A stretch of DNA of 64,000 nt from Bdellovibrio bacteriovorus (GCF_002208115.1 NZ_CP020946.1:3472001-3536000), one strand, 5' to 3'; positions 21,666-30,728 are shown, counted from the stretch's first letter. Numbers and translations: made by a program. Notes: generated from the sequence alone by a model not told the origin.

Positions 21666-22895
21666 TTACTTGCGTTTCTTACGAGGCTTCATGGACGCTT
21701 CCGCAGCCTCGATGATCTCCTGCAGGCTGAGCTCGTGCTCCGGCTGGGACGCGATGATCTCATAGTCAGTCTTGCTGACTTTGATCACTTCAATAGGCTT
21801 ACCCAGCAGGGTTTGGATTTCTTCCAGCAAAGGTTTTTCCTCGTTGCTGCAGAAAGAAACCGCCACGCCCTTATTAAAGCCACGTCCGGTGCGCCCGATG
21901 CGGTGGACATAGTTGGCAGACTTTTCAGGAAGATCATAATTAATCACGTGAGTGACATCCGGGATGTCAATACCACGAGCACTCAAGTCCGTGGCGATAA
22001 GAACCTTGCAGTCCCCTTTGCGGAAGGTTTTCATCACCTCAGCACGGTCGGTTTGATCTTTTTCCCCGTGCAGGGTCAAAGACTGAACCTCAACGCGGGC
22101 CAAAGCTTTGGCAACACGTTCTGCGCGAACACGGGTTCTGACGAAGATGATGAACTTGCCATCGGCATTCTGGCGCAGGTATTCCGCCAGGAAGAAACGT
22201 TTATCGTCCATTTCAACAAACATCACAAAGTGCGCGATGTTTTTGGAAACAGGGTCTTCCGGAGAAATCTGAATGCGGATCGCACTGCTGCGAACTTGAG
22301 AGAACGCCAGCTTTTTGATTTCCGGATTGATGGTCGCAGAGAAGAACAAAGTCTGATGACGTTTCGTCAGTTTGCGTTTCACGGAAGTGATGTCATCGAT
22401 AAAACCCAGATCCAGCATGTGGTCAGCTTCATCCAGCACCAAAGTTTCGATGCGGCTGATATCAATATGCCCCTGGGCAATCAGATCAAACATACGGCCC
22501 GGTGTTGAGATCAAAATATCAATCCCGTCCTGAAGCTTCTGAATTTGTGCATCCTGCTCCACACCACCAATCAGGGCAAAAGGCTTCACTTTGGTGTGTT
22601 TGGAAAGTTTGTTGAAGACCTCGCCAATCTGCTGAGCCAGCTCCCGGGTGGGAACCAATACCAGACATTTGATCCCGATAGCACGTTTGCTGCTTTTTTC
22701 ACTGTGGATCATGTTGATGATTGGAATGGCAAAGGCGGCAGTCTTCCCGGTGCCGGTCTGGGCGATCGCCAGCACATCTTCACCCTTCAAGATAGAGGGA
22801 ATGGCCTTGTACTGGATGTCGGTGGTTCTGAAGAAACCATTGTCGTTCAGGTTACGCAGCAAATCTTCAGACAGATGGAACTTTTCAAACTTCAC
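21666..22895 (-). CDS. DEAD-box RNA helicase, RhlE-like
   Basis: The 409-residue helicase core has the Q motif (FRTTDIQYKAIP), motif I AQTGTGKT, Ia PTRELAQQ, II DEAD, III SAT, IV FIIFVRTR, V ATDLSARGIDIP and VI HRIGRTGR in order. The C-terminal tail is short and basic. Such proteins unwind short RNA duplexes in ribosome assembly or mRNA decay, often in the cold. I place the start at a GTG (22895) giving MKFEKFHLSEDLL, because an AAGAGG site lies seven bases upstream; a longer frame from a GTG at 22931 lacks a good site. A second DEAD-box gene is at 25872-27227. Confidence 0.93.
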   Translation of the reverse strand: MKFEKFHLSEDLLRNLNDNGFFRTTDIQYKAIPSILKGEDVLAIAQTGTGKTAAFAIPIINMIHSEKSSKRAIGIKCLVLVPTRELAQQIGEVFNKLSKHTKVKPFALIGGVEQDAQIQKLQDGIDILISTPGRMFDLIAQGHIDISRIETLVLDEADHMLDLGFIDDITSVKRKLTKRHQTLFFSATINPEIKKLAFSQVRSSAIRIQISPEDPVSKNIAHFVMFVEMDDKRFFLAEYLRQNADGKFIIFVRTRVRAERVAKALARVEVQSLTLHGEKDQTDRAEVMKTFRKGDCKVLIATDLSARGIDIPDVTHVINYDLPEKSANYVHRIGRTGRGFNKGVAVSFCSNEEKPLLEEIQTLLGKPIEVIKVSKTDYEIIASQPEHELSLQEIIEAAEASMKPRKKRK

Positions 22896-23078
22896 GGGAA
22901 ACCTCTTGGAATTAAACGAAGCATCTACCACAGGGCCTGAAAAAGCGGGACCTTTAATTGAAAAAAGGAAGAAATTTCCAGAATTTACCCCTCAAACGGG
23001 TCCTAAATCGAAATGACAAATTGCAGGGTTTCAAAACCCCGAAACGGACTTAAAATAAGGGCACTTCAAGGAGGCCTT

Positions 23079-23663
23079 ATGCCCACCATCACCGTCTTTA
23101 ACTCCGTCTCTTTGGATGGCTATTTTGCGGATAAAAACTCAGACATGAGCTGGGCCCATAATCAGGAGCAGGATGACGAATTCACCGCCTTTGTCGCCGC
23201 CAATGCCAAAGGTGGAGGCGCTCTGCTGTTTGGAAGAAAGACCTACGACATGATGGCCGGCTTCTGGCCGACACCTTCCGCCAAAGAGGCCATGCCGGAA
23301 ATTGCCGAGGGCATGAACCGCATGAAAAAATACGTGGTTTCGCACAGTCTGAACGAAGTGACCTGGGAAAACTCAGAACTGATCAAAGGTGATCTGGTCA
23401 GTGAAATCAGAAAACTAAAGAAGCAAAACGGCCCGGACATTGCCATCCTGGGAAGTGGTAGCATTGTTGCCCAGCTGGCCGAGGCCAAACTTATTGATGA
23501 ATATTCCGTTGTGGTGCTGCCTCTTCTTTTGGGTTCTGGACGGTCCCAGTTTGACGGATTGAAGTCCCGCCGTGATCTGCAGCTGATAGAGTGTCGCAGT
23601 TTTAAAAACGGAAACGTATTCCTGCGCTATCGTCCAGCGGCCGTTCACGACGACCTTCACTAA
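23079..23663 (+). CDS. Dihydrofolate reductase-fold protein (RibD C-terminal-like)
   Basis: The 194-residue protein begins MPTITVFNSVSLDGYFADKNSD, the usual start of the stand-alone RibD_C/YyaP-YwjB family, and contains LLFGRKTYDMMAGFWP and the nucleotide-binding AILGSGSIVAQL. Members have the DHFR fold and probably bind NADPH, but their substrates are generally unknown; this is unlikely to be the cell's folate enzyme. An AAGGAGG site precedes the chosen ATG; the frame extends upstream to 23013 without support. It is divergent from the helicase gene. Confidence 0.9.
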   Translation: MPTITVFNSVSLDGYFADKNSDMSWAHNQEQDDEFTAFVAANAKGGGALLFGRKTYDMMAGFWPTPSAKEAMPEIAEGMNRMKKYVVSHSLNEVTWENSELIKGDLVSEIRKLKKQNGPDIAILGSGSIVAQLAEAKLIDEYSVVVLPLLLGSGRSQFDGLKSRRDLQLIECRSFKNGNVFLRYRPAAVHDDLH

Positions 23664-23741
23664 ACGCAAATATTCTCATGACCGAGAACTTTCAGGACCA
23701 GCACTCTTGCTTTTGGGTACGAAACTTCATCAAATAGAGAA

Positions 23742-24989
23742 ATGCAAAATAAAGAAGTGGATATTCTGGTCGTAGGCGCCGGTATTATTGGCGCGTCTGT
23801 GGGTGCTGAACTTTCTCGTCGTGGCGCCAAAGTGTGTGTGATTGATAAAGGCACCGTGGGGAAAGGCTGCTCTTACGGCAATGCCGGATGGATGACTCCT
23901 TGTTTTGCCATGCCTCTGCCAATGCCGGGAATGCTGATAAAATCAATGAAGTGGCTGCTGAATCCAGAGGGTCCTCTTTACATAAAACCTTCTTTGTCTT
24001 TGGATCTGGCGAACTGGATGTACCACTTTATGAAGAACATGAACGCCACCCAGGCCCGCCGCGCGGTCGATGCCCTGGTGGTGCTTTCCCAGAAAAGCCT
24101 GACTGAATATGAAAAGCTGGGACAGCTTTATCCAGAAATCCGTTTCCAGCAAAAAGGTCTGATGATGGTCAGCCGCACCCAAGCCGGTGTGGCCGCCGCC
24201 GTTGAGGAGCTGGAATACGTCAAAGACATCGGTGTTACGGGCAGGATTTTGAATGGCGACGACATCCAGCAGATGGAACCCGCATTGAAAGGTCCCCTGT
24301 TGGGCGGCGTTTACTTTGATAAAGAAGCCATGGCTGAACCCTATCTGGTGGTCCAGGCGCTGGCCAAAGAAATCCGCAAACACGGCGGCGAGATTTTAGA
24401 AAACTGCGAACTGCAGGATATGGAAATCTCCGGCAACTGCATTGAGTCCGTAAAAACATCCCAAGGCACCATTCGCGCCAAGCAGATTGTCATGGCCACC
24501 GGCAGCTGGTCCAAATCCATGGCCAAGATGATGCGTCTGCGTGTGCCGATTCTGGGTGGCAAAGGTTATGCGATGATCGTTCCGAGCTTGGAAAAGCAAC
24601 CGCAGTACCCGATCATGCTGGTCGAAAAAAAGATCGCCATCACCCCACGCGAAAACTCTCTGCGCATTGCCGGCACCCTGGAACTGGTCGATCAGGACTT
24701 CTCGATCACGCAAAGACGTGTCGAGAGCATTAAAAAAGGTGCGAAAGAATTCTTGCATTTGCCTGAAGAGCTTCAAGTCCAGGAACTGTGGGCGGGACTT
24801 CGCCCGTGCACTCCGGATGGTGTGCCTTTGATTGGATATCATAACAATCTGAATAATCTGGTTTTGGCCGTTGGCCACCAGATGCTGGGACTGCAAAGCG
24901 GCGCCGGCACAGGACTGCTGGTCGCAGATCTTATCGAAGGCAAGAAACCGTTTATTGATATGTCGGTTGTAAACGCGAATCGTTTCTAA
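23742..24989 (+). CDS. D-amino-acid dehydrogenase-like FAD oxidoreductase (DadA family)
   Basis: The 415-residue DAO-fold flavoprotein has the FAD motif DILVVGAGIIGASVGAELSRRG at residues 7-28, the DadA-style CSYGNAGWMTP segment, and the C-terminal GLRPCTPDGVPLIG with GHQMLGLQSGAGTG. DadA enzymes oxidise D-amino acids to keto acids and pass electrons to the respiratory chain. Given the wall-related genes in this window it could consume D-alanine released from peptidoglycan, but that is inference; D-hydroxyproline or sarcosine-type oxidases are alternatives. The site before the ATG is weak. An inverted repeat (24974-25001) spans the stop codon. Confidence 0.88.
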   Translation: MQNKEVDILVVGAGIIGASVGAELSRRGAKVCVIDKGTVGKGCSYGNAGWMTPCFAMPLPMPGMLIKSMKWLLNPEGPLYIKPSLSLDLANWMYHFMKNMNATQARRAVDALVVLSQKSLTEYEKLGQLYPEIRFQQKGLMMVSRTQAGVAAAVEELEYVKDIGVTGRILNGDDIQQMEPALKGPLLGGVYFDKEAMAEPYLVVQALAKEIRKHGGEILENCELQDMEISGNCIESVKTSQGTIRAKQIVMATGSWSKSMAKMMRLRVPILGGKGYAMIVPSLEKQPQYPIMLVEKKIAITPRENSLRIAGTLELVDQDFSITQRRVESIKKGAKEFLHLPEELQVQELWAGLRPCTPDGVPLIGYHNNLNNLVLAVGHQMLGLQSGAGTGLLVADLIEGKKPFIDMSVVNANRF

Positions 24990-25001
24990 ATTCGATTCGC
25001 G
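24974..25001. terminator. Hairpin at the dadA-like stop codon
   Basis: CGCGAATCG (24974-24982) and CGATTCGCG (24993-25001) are perfect 9-bp complements around the stop codon. No T-tract follows, so it may stabilise the 3' end rather than terminate. It also lies past the end of the convergent IF-1 gene. Confidence 0.4.
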
Positions 25002-25023
25002 CCTTAAGGATCCTGGAAAATTA

Positions 25024-25245
25024 TTAGGCTTTAAAGCGATGAGTAATGAGTCCGTGGGTGGGGTCATAAGGTGACAAACCCACGGTGACACGGTCACCGA
25101 CCACAACTTTGATTCTGAACTTTTTCATTTTTCCGCACAAGCGCGCGCGAATATCAACACCGTTATCAAGAGTGATGAAATAAACACCCCCGCCGGACAT
25201 GTCAGATACTTTTCCGTCAATACTTACCAAATCGTCCTTTGCCAT
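25024..25245 (-). CDS. infA: Translation initiation factor IF-1
   Basis: The 73-residue protein is a single S1/OB-fold domain of IF-1 length, beginning MAKDDLVSIDGKVSD and containing the loop RARLCGKMKKFRIKVVVGDRV and a terminal GLITHRF. IF-1 blocks the ribosomal A site during initiation and supports IF-2 and IF-3. A GGGAGG site precedes the ATG. It differs noticeably from E. coli IF-1 (for example PTHGLITHRF in place of the usual KGRIxxR ending), so a second infA may exist elsewhere. Being next to an RRM gene and between helicases suggests a cold-response setting. Confidence 0.87.
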   Translation of the reverse strand: MAKDDLVSIDGKVSDMSGGGVYFITLDNGVDIRARLCGKMKKFRIKVVVGDRVTVGLSPYDPTHGLITHRFKA

Positions 25246-25262
25246 AGGCCTCCCTGCACTTT

Positions 25263-25299
25263 AAAAAAAACAAGGCCGGTCTTTTGAGGAACCGGCCTT
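25263..25299 (-). terminator. Intrinsic terminator of the second RRM gene
   Basis: AAGGCCGGT (25272-25280) and ACCGGCCTT (25291-25299) form a 9-bp stem with a 10-base loop. On the minus strand it follows the RRM stop and runs into an eight-base T-tract. IF-1 downstream therefore probably has its own promoter or relies on read-through. Confidence 0.88.
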
Positions 25300-25309
25300 C
25301 CCATGGTTC

Positions 25310-25615
25310 TTAGTAAGAACGGCGAGAGCCGCCGCCATTGCGACGTGGGCCGCCACCAGAGCGTGGCTCTTGTGGTTTAGCTTCAGAAATGTTCATTGCA
25401 CGACCCGCCAACTCCATACCGTTCAATTTCTCAATTGCGGCGCGAGCTTCGGTATCAGTGGACATTTCAACAAAAGCGAAGCCTTTGCTGCGACCTGTTT
25501 CACGGTCCGTGATCATGTTGACAGAATCAACAGTGCCGAACTCCGCGAAAACATCATTTAGTTGATCTTGATCGACATTGAAAGAAAGATTGCCGACGTA
25601 AATTTTTTTTCCCAT
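25310..25615 (-). CDS. RRM RNA-binding protein (second copy)
   Basis: The 101-residue protein has one RNA recognition motif with RNP2 IYVGNLSFN at residues 4-12 and RNP1 KGFAFVEM near 44-51, followed by a short basic tail rich in Gly and Arg ending RRSY. It is a paralogue of the RRM protein at 4128-4484 but lacks the long RGG-rich tail, so the two may differ in protein or RNA partners. A GGAGG site precedes the ATG. The 256-base upstream region without a gene probably holds its promoter and leader. Confidence 0.93.
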   Translation of the reverse strand: MGKKIYVGNLSFNVDQDQLNDVFAEFGTVDSVNMITDRETGRSKGFAFVEMSTDTEARAAIEKLNGMELAGRAMNISEAKPQEPRSGGGPRRNGGGSRRSY

Positions 25616-25871
25616 TTTTTGCCTCCGTTAAAAGCTTGGGGGCCATTCGCAGAAGACAAAAGGACATCTAATGAACTATGTGAACGACAGTGTGATCCTT
25701 AGTAGAACACACGCGAGTGGCGATAGATATAGCCAAATCGGCATATGAAGAAAGTATACAAAACACTGCCTCAAGTCGCTCACCGCCGAACTGACACTGA
25801 AATCAGTCAAAATACATCAAGCCGTTCATCGGGGTGAGTCACACTCGCTCTGTTTTCAGAGAGCCATTTCT
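25616..25871. other. Spacer upstream of the second RRM gene (256 bases)
   Basis: This is the longest gene-free stretch. A hairpin near 25849-25866 (GCTCTG tttt CAGAGAGC) lies just past the downstream end of the second helicase gene. The rest is AT-rich with no open frame of note. A long leader for the RRM gene is likely, but I cannot assign a promoter or a known RNA element with confidence. Confidence 0.4.
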
Positions 25872-27227
25872 TTATTTTCTCTTCGCAAATCCTGACTTCT
25901 TCGGTCCTGATTTTTGGGGCGCTACAGTTTTACCGGCAAAGGGATTGATTTTGCCGCCTTTGCTTTTAGGTTTTCCCACGGGGGTCGCGCTTTTCGCGGC
26001 TTGAGGTTTCCCCGGTGCATTCCGGCGAGGAGGTTCATTGCCTTTGGCAGGTTTGTTTTTATCAAACTTTTTCGAGCGATCAATGAACGCAAAAGTCGGA
26101 TCGACTTTGATTTCCTGAGCGCCCTGCAAGTAGCCTTTGATTTTGGCGTACATGCGTGTGTCTGACGGCGTGACAAAGGTGATGGCCTCACCACCACGGC
26201 CCGCGCGAGCGGTCCGTCCGATTCGGTGCAGGAAGTCCTCTGACTGGAATGGCAGATCAAAATTCACCACGTGATCCACATGCGGTACATCCAGGCCCCG
26301 CGCCAGCAGATCGGTTGCCACGACGATGCGGATCTCGCCTTCACGGAAGCCACGAACCACACGGTTTCTTTGCCCTTGAGAAAGCCCGCCGTGAATCAGG
26401 TCGGTTGAAAAACCGTATTCTTTCAGATAGTTCCCGACTGCCTCGCAGTTTTCCTGATTGCCCGTGAAGACGATCACACCGCCGCGAGTGGCGTTGAGTT
26501 CATCCAGCAAACGGTCATTTTTCATCGAACGATCCAGGAACAGAACCTTTTGTTTCAGGCTTTCCACCGGCGCTTCGGCTTTTTCTGAACGCACCATCAC
26601 CACATCCGGTTTCATGAACAATTGTGCGATGGATTCCACATTGGAACCAAAGCTTGCCGAGAACATCATGGTCTGGCGCGGACCACGCAGAGTGCTTTGA
26701 ATCGTGCGAAGCTGCGGGGCAAAGCCCATGTCCAGCATGCGGTCGGCTTCATCCAGGACGATCACTTCCACATTCTGCAAAAGCAGCTTGTTGCCGGACA
26801 GATGGTCATTCATGCGACCCGGCGTCGCGATGATCAGACGCGGATTTTTCTTCAGTTGGTTGGCTTGCTTTGAACCCGTGGTCCCGCCGATTGCCAGGCA
26901 CACAGACACCGGCATTTCTGCACAAAGTTCCAGAAAGACTTTGTAGATCTGCTGGGCCATTTCACGGCTGGGAACCAAAATCAGACCCCGGGCCTGAGGT
27001 TTTTTCTGCAAAGTGGTCAGCAAAGACAAGGCAAAAGCCAGCGTCTTGCCGCTGCCCGTTTGAGCGATGGCGATGATATCAGAACCATCCAGGCTTGCCG
27101 GGATCGCCTGGCTTTGCACCGGCGTCGGTTTGGAGATTTTCATTTTGGTCAAAGCCGGCAGCAGTACAGGTGCCAGGTTCATTTCCTGAAAGGTCTTGGC
27201 GCGAACGGGGGAATTATGCAGTTTCAT
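25872..27227 (-). CDS. DEAD-box RNA helicase with basic C-terminal tail
   Basis: The 451-residue protein has the Q motif PTPVQSQAIP, motif I AQTGSGKT, Ia PSREMAQQ, II DEAD, III SAS (variant of SAT), V ATDLLARGLDVP and VI HRIGRTARAGR. A low-complexity tail of about 85 residues rich in Lys, Pro and Gly probably binds RNA. The start is set at MKLHNSPVRAKTF because the upstream part of the open frame (to 27293) would be encoded by the tpx terminator. The ribosome-binding site is weak. It resembles the RhlE/CsdA group but cannot be assigned to one. Confidence 0.92.
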   Translation of the reverse strand: MKLHNSPVRAKTFQEMNLAPVLLPALTKMKISKPTPVQSQAIPASLDGSDIIAIAQTGSGKTLAFALSLLTTLQKKPQARGLILVPSREMAQQIYKVFLELCAEMPVSVCLAIGGTTGSKQANQLKKNPRLIIATPGRMNDHLSGNKLLLQNVEVIVLDEADRMLDMGFAPQLRTIQSTLRGPRQTMMFSASFGSNVESIAQLFMKPDVVMVRSEKAEAPVESLKQKVLFLDRSMKNDRLLDELNATRGGVIVFTGNQENCEAVGNYLKEYGFSTDLIHGGLSQGQRNRVVRGFREGEIRIVVATDLLARGLDVPHVDHVVNFDLPFQSEDFLHRIGRTARAGRGGEAITFVTPSDTRMYAKIKGYLQGAQEIKVDPTFAFIDRSKKFDKNKPAKGNEPPRRNAPGKPQAAKSATPVGKPKSKGGKINPFAGKTVAPQKSGPKKSGFAKRK

Positions 27228-27263
27228 AGGGCGCAGGTGTACCACAACCCGTTGAAAAGAGAC

Positions 27264-27302
27264 AAAAAAAAGCGGCTTTAAGCCTTCGCCCAAAGCCGCT
27301 TT
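27264..27302 (-). terminator. Intrinsic terminator of tpx
   Basis: AAAGCGGCTTT (27269-27279) and AAAGCCGCTTT (27292-27302) form a perfect 11-bp stem with a 12-base loop. On the minus strand it follows the tpx stop by about 20 bases and continues into a T-tract. Confidence 0.92.
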
Positions 27303-27321
27303 GCAATTATAACAGACCTGA

Positions 27322-27819
27322 TTACTTCAAAGACGCCAAAGCCGCTTCGTAGTTCGGCTCATTGACGATCTCGGACACCTGCTCAACATACAAAATCTTG
27401 TTGTCAGCAGAAAGGGTCACCACCGCGCGGGAAAGAAGGCCTGCCAGCGGGGAATCCATGATCTGAACACCCCAGTCCTTGCCGAAAGAGCTGCGGAAAG
27501 TGGAAACAGTCTCGCAGTTCTTGATGCCTTCAGCACCGCAGAAACGGGCTTGAGCAAACGGAAGGTCCGCAGAAATGTTCAGAACAACCGTGTTGTCCAA
27601 TTTAGAGGCTTCCTGATTGAAGCGACGAACAGACGCCGCACAAGTGCCAGTGTCCACGCTTGGGAAGATGTTCAAAACTTTCTTTTTGCCTGCATAGGTG
27701 CTCAAAGAAACTTCAGAAAGATCGTTGCGCACAAATTTGAAGTCTTTGGCGGCAGTGCCCGCTTCTGGAAGAGTGCCGGAAGTATTAACGGGATTGCCTT
27801 TGAGTGTGATCGATGCCAT
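27322..27819 (-). CDS. tpx: Thiol peroxidase Tpx
   Basis: The 165-residue atypical 2-Cys peroxiredoxin has the peroxidatic Cys60 in [14 protein letters not shown] and resolving Cys94 in ARFCGAEGI, the same spacing as E. coli Tpx. It reduces hydrogen and alkyl peroxides using thioredoxin; in Gram-negatives Tpx is usually periplasmic or cytoplasmic without a cleaved signal, as here. Cys102 is an extra cysteine. An AGGAG site precedes the ATG and a strong terminator follows, so it is a single-gene transcript. Gene length matches the family closely. Confidence 0.95.
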   Translation of the reverse strand: MASITLKGNPVNTSGTLPEAGTAAKDFKFVRNDLSEVSLSTYAGKKKVLNIFPSVDTGTCAASVRRFNQEASKLDNTVVLNISADLPFAQARFCGAEGIKNCETVSTFRSSFGKDWGVQIMDSPLAGLLSRAVVTLSADNKILYVEQVSEIVNEPNYEAALASLK

Positions 27820-27880
27820 GGATGCTCCTTTTGTTTAAGCGAACCCAGCATAGCACCGATCCGGTGAAGATCAAAATGAT

Positions 27881-28639
27881 CTACTTACAAATGGACAGAT
27901 TCTGGCTCCAGCTCACAATGGACTTATAGCTGGTCTTGTCACCGGCACGCAGCACCGACCAGTACCGGGCGCCACCTTTCCACGCCCCGCTCACTTTACC
28001 GGCAATACGCCCGTCACGGCCCACCCAGCGATCCAGAATTCTGATACCACAGCTCAGGTTTTGCAACGGATCGTGAAGATCTTTGGTGGACTTAAAACCA
28101 CAACCATAGGCGTTGCCGGACTCGATGGAAATCTGCAGCAAACCACGACTGATCACGCGCTTGCCGTTACTGTCATTGAAGTCCTCGGTATAGGATGTTT
28201 CAGTTTTAAAGTTACTCTCAAATCTTACCATGGACGACAGCATGAAGGCCCAGTATTGTTTGCGCTGGGCATAAGACAAACTGGAATATTTCGGACAGAA
28301 CAAGCTGCGGTCGGCGGGGATCACATCCAGCAGATTTGGACCCAGCTTATCCAATGCACTGTAAACGTGCGTGGACCAGGCCTTGCCGTCAGTCACCTTG
28401 TCTTCCCATAAAGGAATGACTTCGCGCAGATTATTATCCACGGAAGGAGGCGTCACCGGCGGAACCACCTCTGGTTCCACAGGGTCCGGCGTCGTGGTGC
28501 CGGTATCAGGAGTCGACGACGAGGAGTTTTCCGAAGAACCCACCGTCGTGGAGCTAGAGGATTTACAACCCGCCAGGATCTGAACAACAAGCAACAGGGC
28601 GACTACGAAAAATAGTTTGTGTTGAGGGGTGTTTTTCAT
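27881..28639 (-). CDS. Lipoprotein with lytic-transglycosylase (SLT) domain
   Basis: The 252-residue product has a signal peptide with lipobox LAGC (Cys25), then a flexible Ser/Thr/Pro-rich linker to about residue 68. A lysozyme-like domain follows with Glu141 in MVRFESNF as the likely catalytic acid, and the family motif SRGLLQIS at 164-171. Such enzymes cleave the MurNAc-GlcNAc bond to form 1,6-anhydro products, the substrates of AmpG. The domain is short and the C-terminal part (GRIAGKVSGAWKGGARYWSV) is unlike the standard NAYNAG motif, so activity should be checked. The ribosome-binding site is weak. Confidence 0.85.
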   Translation of the reverse strand: MKNTPQHKLFFVVALLLVVQILAGCKSSSSTTVGSSENSSSSTPDTGTTTPDPVEPEVVPPVTPPSVDNNLREVIPLWEDKVTDGKAWSTHVYSALDKLGPNLLDVIPADRSLFCPKYSSLSYAQRKQYWAFMLSSMVRFESNFKTETSYTEDFNDSNGKRVISRGLLQISIESGNAYGCGFKSTKDLHDPLQNLSCGIRILDRWVGRDGRIAGKVSGAWKGGARYWSVLRAGDKTSYKSIVSWSQNLSICK

Positions 28640-28759
28640 TCTGAACCCATCGGCAAAAAAATCCCGGTGCTTGACTGTTGGTCAAACTGTCGAAGTTTTT
28701 GTAATTTTCTGGGCCTTTTTCCGTAAACCTGAAATCATGGATTTCCTACACACTGAAGG

Positions 28760-28786
28760 CCGGTTCACGACAAAAAAGTGAGCCGG
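28760..28786. promoter_or_regulatory. Near-perfect hairpin upstream of rsmG
   Basis: CCGGTTCAC (28760-28768) and GTGAGCCGG (28778-28786) pair at eight of nine positions around an A-rich loop. It lies about 50 bases before rsmG in the divergent spacer and could be an operator or leader hairpin. A second short repeat, TTGAC-TGTTG-GTCAA, occurs near 28672-28686. Confidence 0.35.
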
Positions 28787-28835
28787 TCCAGAGTCTGAAC
28801 TTCCCTTTTGGCGGCGAAGTCTTTACAACTGGGGG

Positions 28836-29453
28836 ATGTCTGAACATTTCGAAAAACGTCGTGCGATTTTTTTACAGCTTGGTTTCAACGAATCCGCCCT
28901 GCCTCAGCTAAAGGCTTATTTGGATCTGTTGTGGTCCTCGAATGAAGAGCTGAATCTGATCAGCCGTAAAATGACCTACGAGGAATTGATCGACAATCAC
29001 GTCATCGACTGCCTGCTGCCGATCAAGGACTTTCCGAAGGATGTAAAGGTGGCGGCGGATTTTGGTTCCGGCGGGGGACTTCCGGGGGTGATCTATGCCA
29101 TCCAGTTCCCGAATGTTGAGTATCACCTGTTTGAAAAATCCAAACTGAAACAGGATTTCTTAAATCGCTGCGTCAGCATCGCGCCGAACCTGCGCATTCA
29201 CGGCGAGATCCCGCCAAAGCTTGAAAGAATCGAAGTGGTTTCTTCCCGCGCCTTCAAGCCGGTGGATGTGATTTTGGAATTCAGCCGTGATTACTACAAA
29301 AAAGGCGGCAAGTACTTCCTGCTGAAGGGCCGTAAAGAAAAGATCGACGAAGAAGTCGCGTTGGCTCGCAAGAAGTTCAAAGACCTGAAAGTCACCATCC
29401 AGCCGCTGAGTTCTCCAGTACTGGAAGTGGAACGCCATCTGGTTCTGATTTAA
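28836..29453 (+). CDS. rsmG: 16S rRNA (guanine527-N7) methyltransferase RsmG
   Basis: The 205-residue enzyme has the RsmG hallmarks NEELNLISRKMTYEELIDNHVIDCL, the SAM-binding DFGSGGGLPGV at residues 75-85, and SSRAFKPVDVILEF. It methylates G527 of 16S rRNA; loss of the enzyme gives low-level streptomycin resistance in other bacteria. RsmG is often next to mnmG or parAB near the origin, but here it stands alone between a lipoprotein gene and benE, and its stop abuts the convergent benE stop. It starts at an ATG immediately after a GGGGG run. Confidence 0.92.
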   Translation: MSEHFEKRRAIFLQLGFNESALPQLKAYLDLLWSSNEELNLISRKMTYEELIDNHVIDCLLPIKDFPKDVKVAADFGSGGGLPGVIYAIQFPNVEYHLFEKSKLKQDFLNRCVSIAPNLRIHGEIPPKLERIEVVSSRAFKPVDVILEFSRDYYKKGGKYFLLKGRKEKIDEEVALARKKFKDLKVTIQPLSSPVLEVERHLVLI

Positions 29454-30617
29454 TTATTTCCCAGGCCTTGTCACCACAAGGCCGATGCCTCCGGCCACCA
29501 AGCCCCAAAATGGCGAACCGATCCCCCACAAGGTCACACCCGAAGCGGTCACCAGGAATGTCAGCAATGCCGCCTCACGACTCCAGTCTTCACGCATCGC
29601 TGAAGCCAAGCCGTTTGCAATCGTCGCAAACAAGGCAATGCCTGCCACTGACAAAACCAGCTCTTTGGGGAAAGCCGCAAACACCGCCATGATCGAGGCG
29701 GCAAAAAGTGAAATCAGCAAATAGAAAGCACCGGCAGAAATAGAGCTGATATAGCGCTTGGCTGGATCTTGGTGCGCCTCCGGCCCGGCACAAATCGCCG
29801 CGGTGATCGCTGCAAAGTTCACCGAAAATGCACCAAAGGGAGCCAACAACAAAGTCGCAAAACCTGTTCCCGTGATCACCGGTGAAATCGGCGGCTGATA
29901 GCCTGACGCTTTCAACACCGCCACCCCTGTCAGATTCTGAGAAGCCATCGTCACCACAAACAAAGGCAGGCCAATACCGATCATTACCGGGAAAGAAAAC
30001 GCAGGCACCACAAACTCAGGACGGGCAAATTCAAGTCGTACCGAAGAAAAATCCAGCATCCCCTGCGCTTGGGCCACCAGCACCCCGGCCAGCAGCACAA
30101 ACAGCACTGAAAAGCGCGGACTGAAACGACGGGCGGCAAAATATACCGCCAGCATGACCAACACCATCACGGGCTGGGCTTTTAAGGAATGAAACACGTC
30201 CATTCCAAAACGCACCAACACTCCCGCAAGCATCGCGGAGGCCAGTGCCACCGGAATACGGTTGGCCACGCGGGCAAAAATCCCCGTAATCCCTGAAAGC
30301 ACAATCAGCACTCCACAGAAAACAAAGGCCCCAATCACTTCGGGCATCGGAATGGGAGTCGCAAAACTTGCCACCAACAGGGCGGTGCCCGGCGTGGACC
30401 ACGCAGCCAGAATCGGCATCTTGTAATGCCACGAGAAAAGAATGGAAACCAACCCCGCTCCAACACAAACCGCAAAGACCCAGGAACTGGCCTGGGACGC
30501 GGTCGCCCCCGCCGCCTGCGCTGCCTGAAAAAGAAGAGCCACGGAGCTTGCAAAGCCCACCAGCACCGCCACGATGCCTGTCGCCACACTGGGAAGAACG
30601 GAAGTCATTGATTTCAT
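29454..30617 (-). CDS. BenE family benzoate/H+ symporter-like transporter
   Basis: The 387-residue inner-membrane protein has about 12 hydrophobic segments and BenE-type blocks such as GFASSVALLFQAAQAAGATASQASSWVFA and SWHYKMPILAAWSTPGTALL, plus QNLTGVAVLKASGYQPPISP and CAGPEAHQDPAKRYI. Characterised BenE proteins import benzoate with protons, but most genomic members are untested and may carry other aromatic or purine-like solutes. No benzoate catabolic genes are nearby. Two ATG codons at the start (MKS and MTS) are possible. The gene is the end of no obvious operon. Confidence 0.88.
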   Translation of the reverse strand: MKSMTSVLPSVATGIVAVLVGFASSVALLFQAAQAAGATASQASSWVFAVCVGAGLVSILFSWHYKMPILAAWSTPGTALLVASFATPIPMPEVIGAFVFCGVLIVLSGITGIFARVANRIPVALASAMLAGVLVRFGMDVFHSLKAQPVMVLVMLAVYFAARRFSPRFSVLFVLLAGVLVAQAQGMLDFSSVRLEFARPEFVVPAFSFPVMIGIGLPLFVVTMASQNLTGVAVLKASGYQPPISPVITGTGFATLLLAPFGAFSVNFAAITAAICAGPEAHQDPAKRYISSISAGAFYLLISLFAASIMAVFAAFPKELVLSVAGIALFATIANGLASAMREDWSREAALLTFLVTASGVTLWGIGSPFWGLVAGGIGLVVTRPGK

Positions 30618-30728
30618 GTCTGAACGCTACCACGCACTTTGCTGTTCAACAAGGAGGGGGAATTTAATTTGTCCCCGTTCCGCCTTGTGAAAGACGATAA
30701 CAAGCTCATCTGCAAGAAGGAGTTTGCC

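Noticed and set aside
25024-25245. Cold-shock protein instead of IF-1
   Set aside because: It lacks the RNP motifs of cold-shock proteins and has the length and RARLCGKMKKFRI loop of IF-1.
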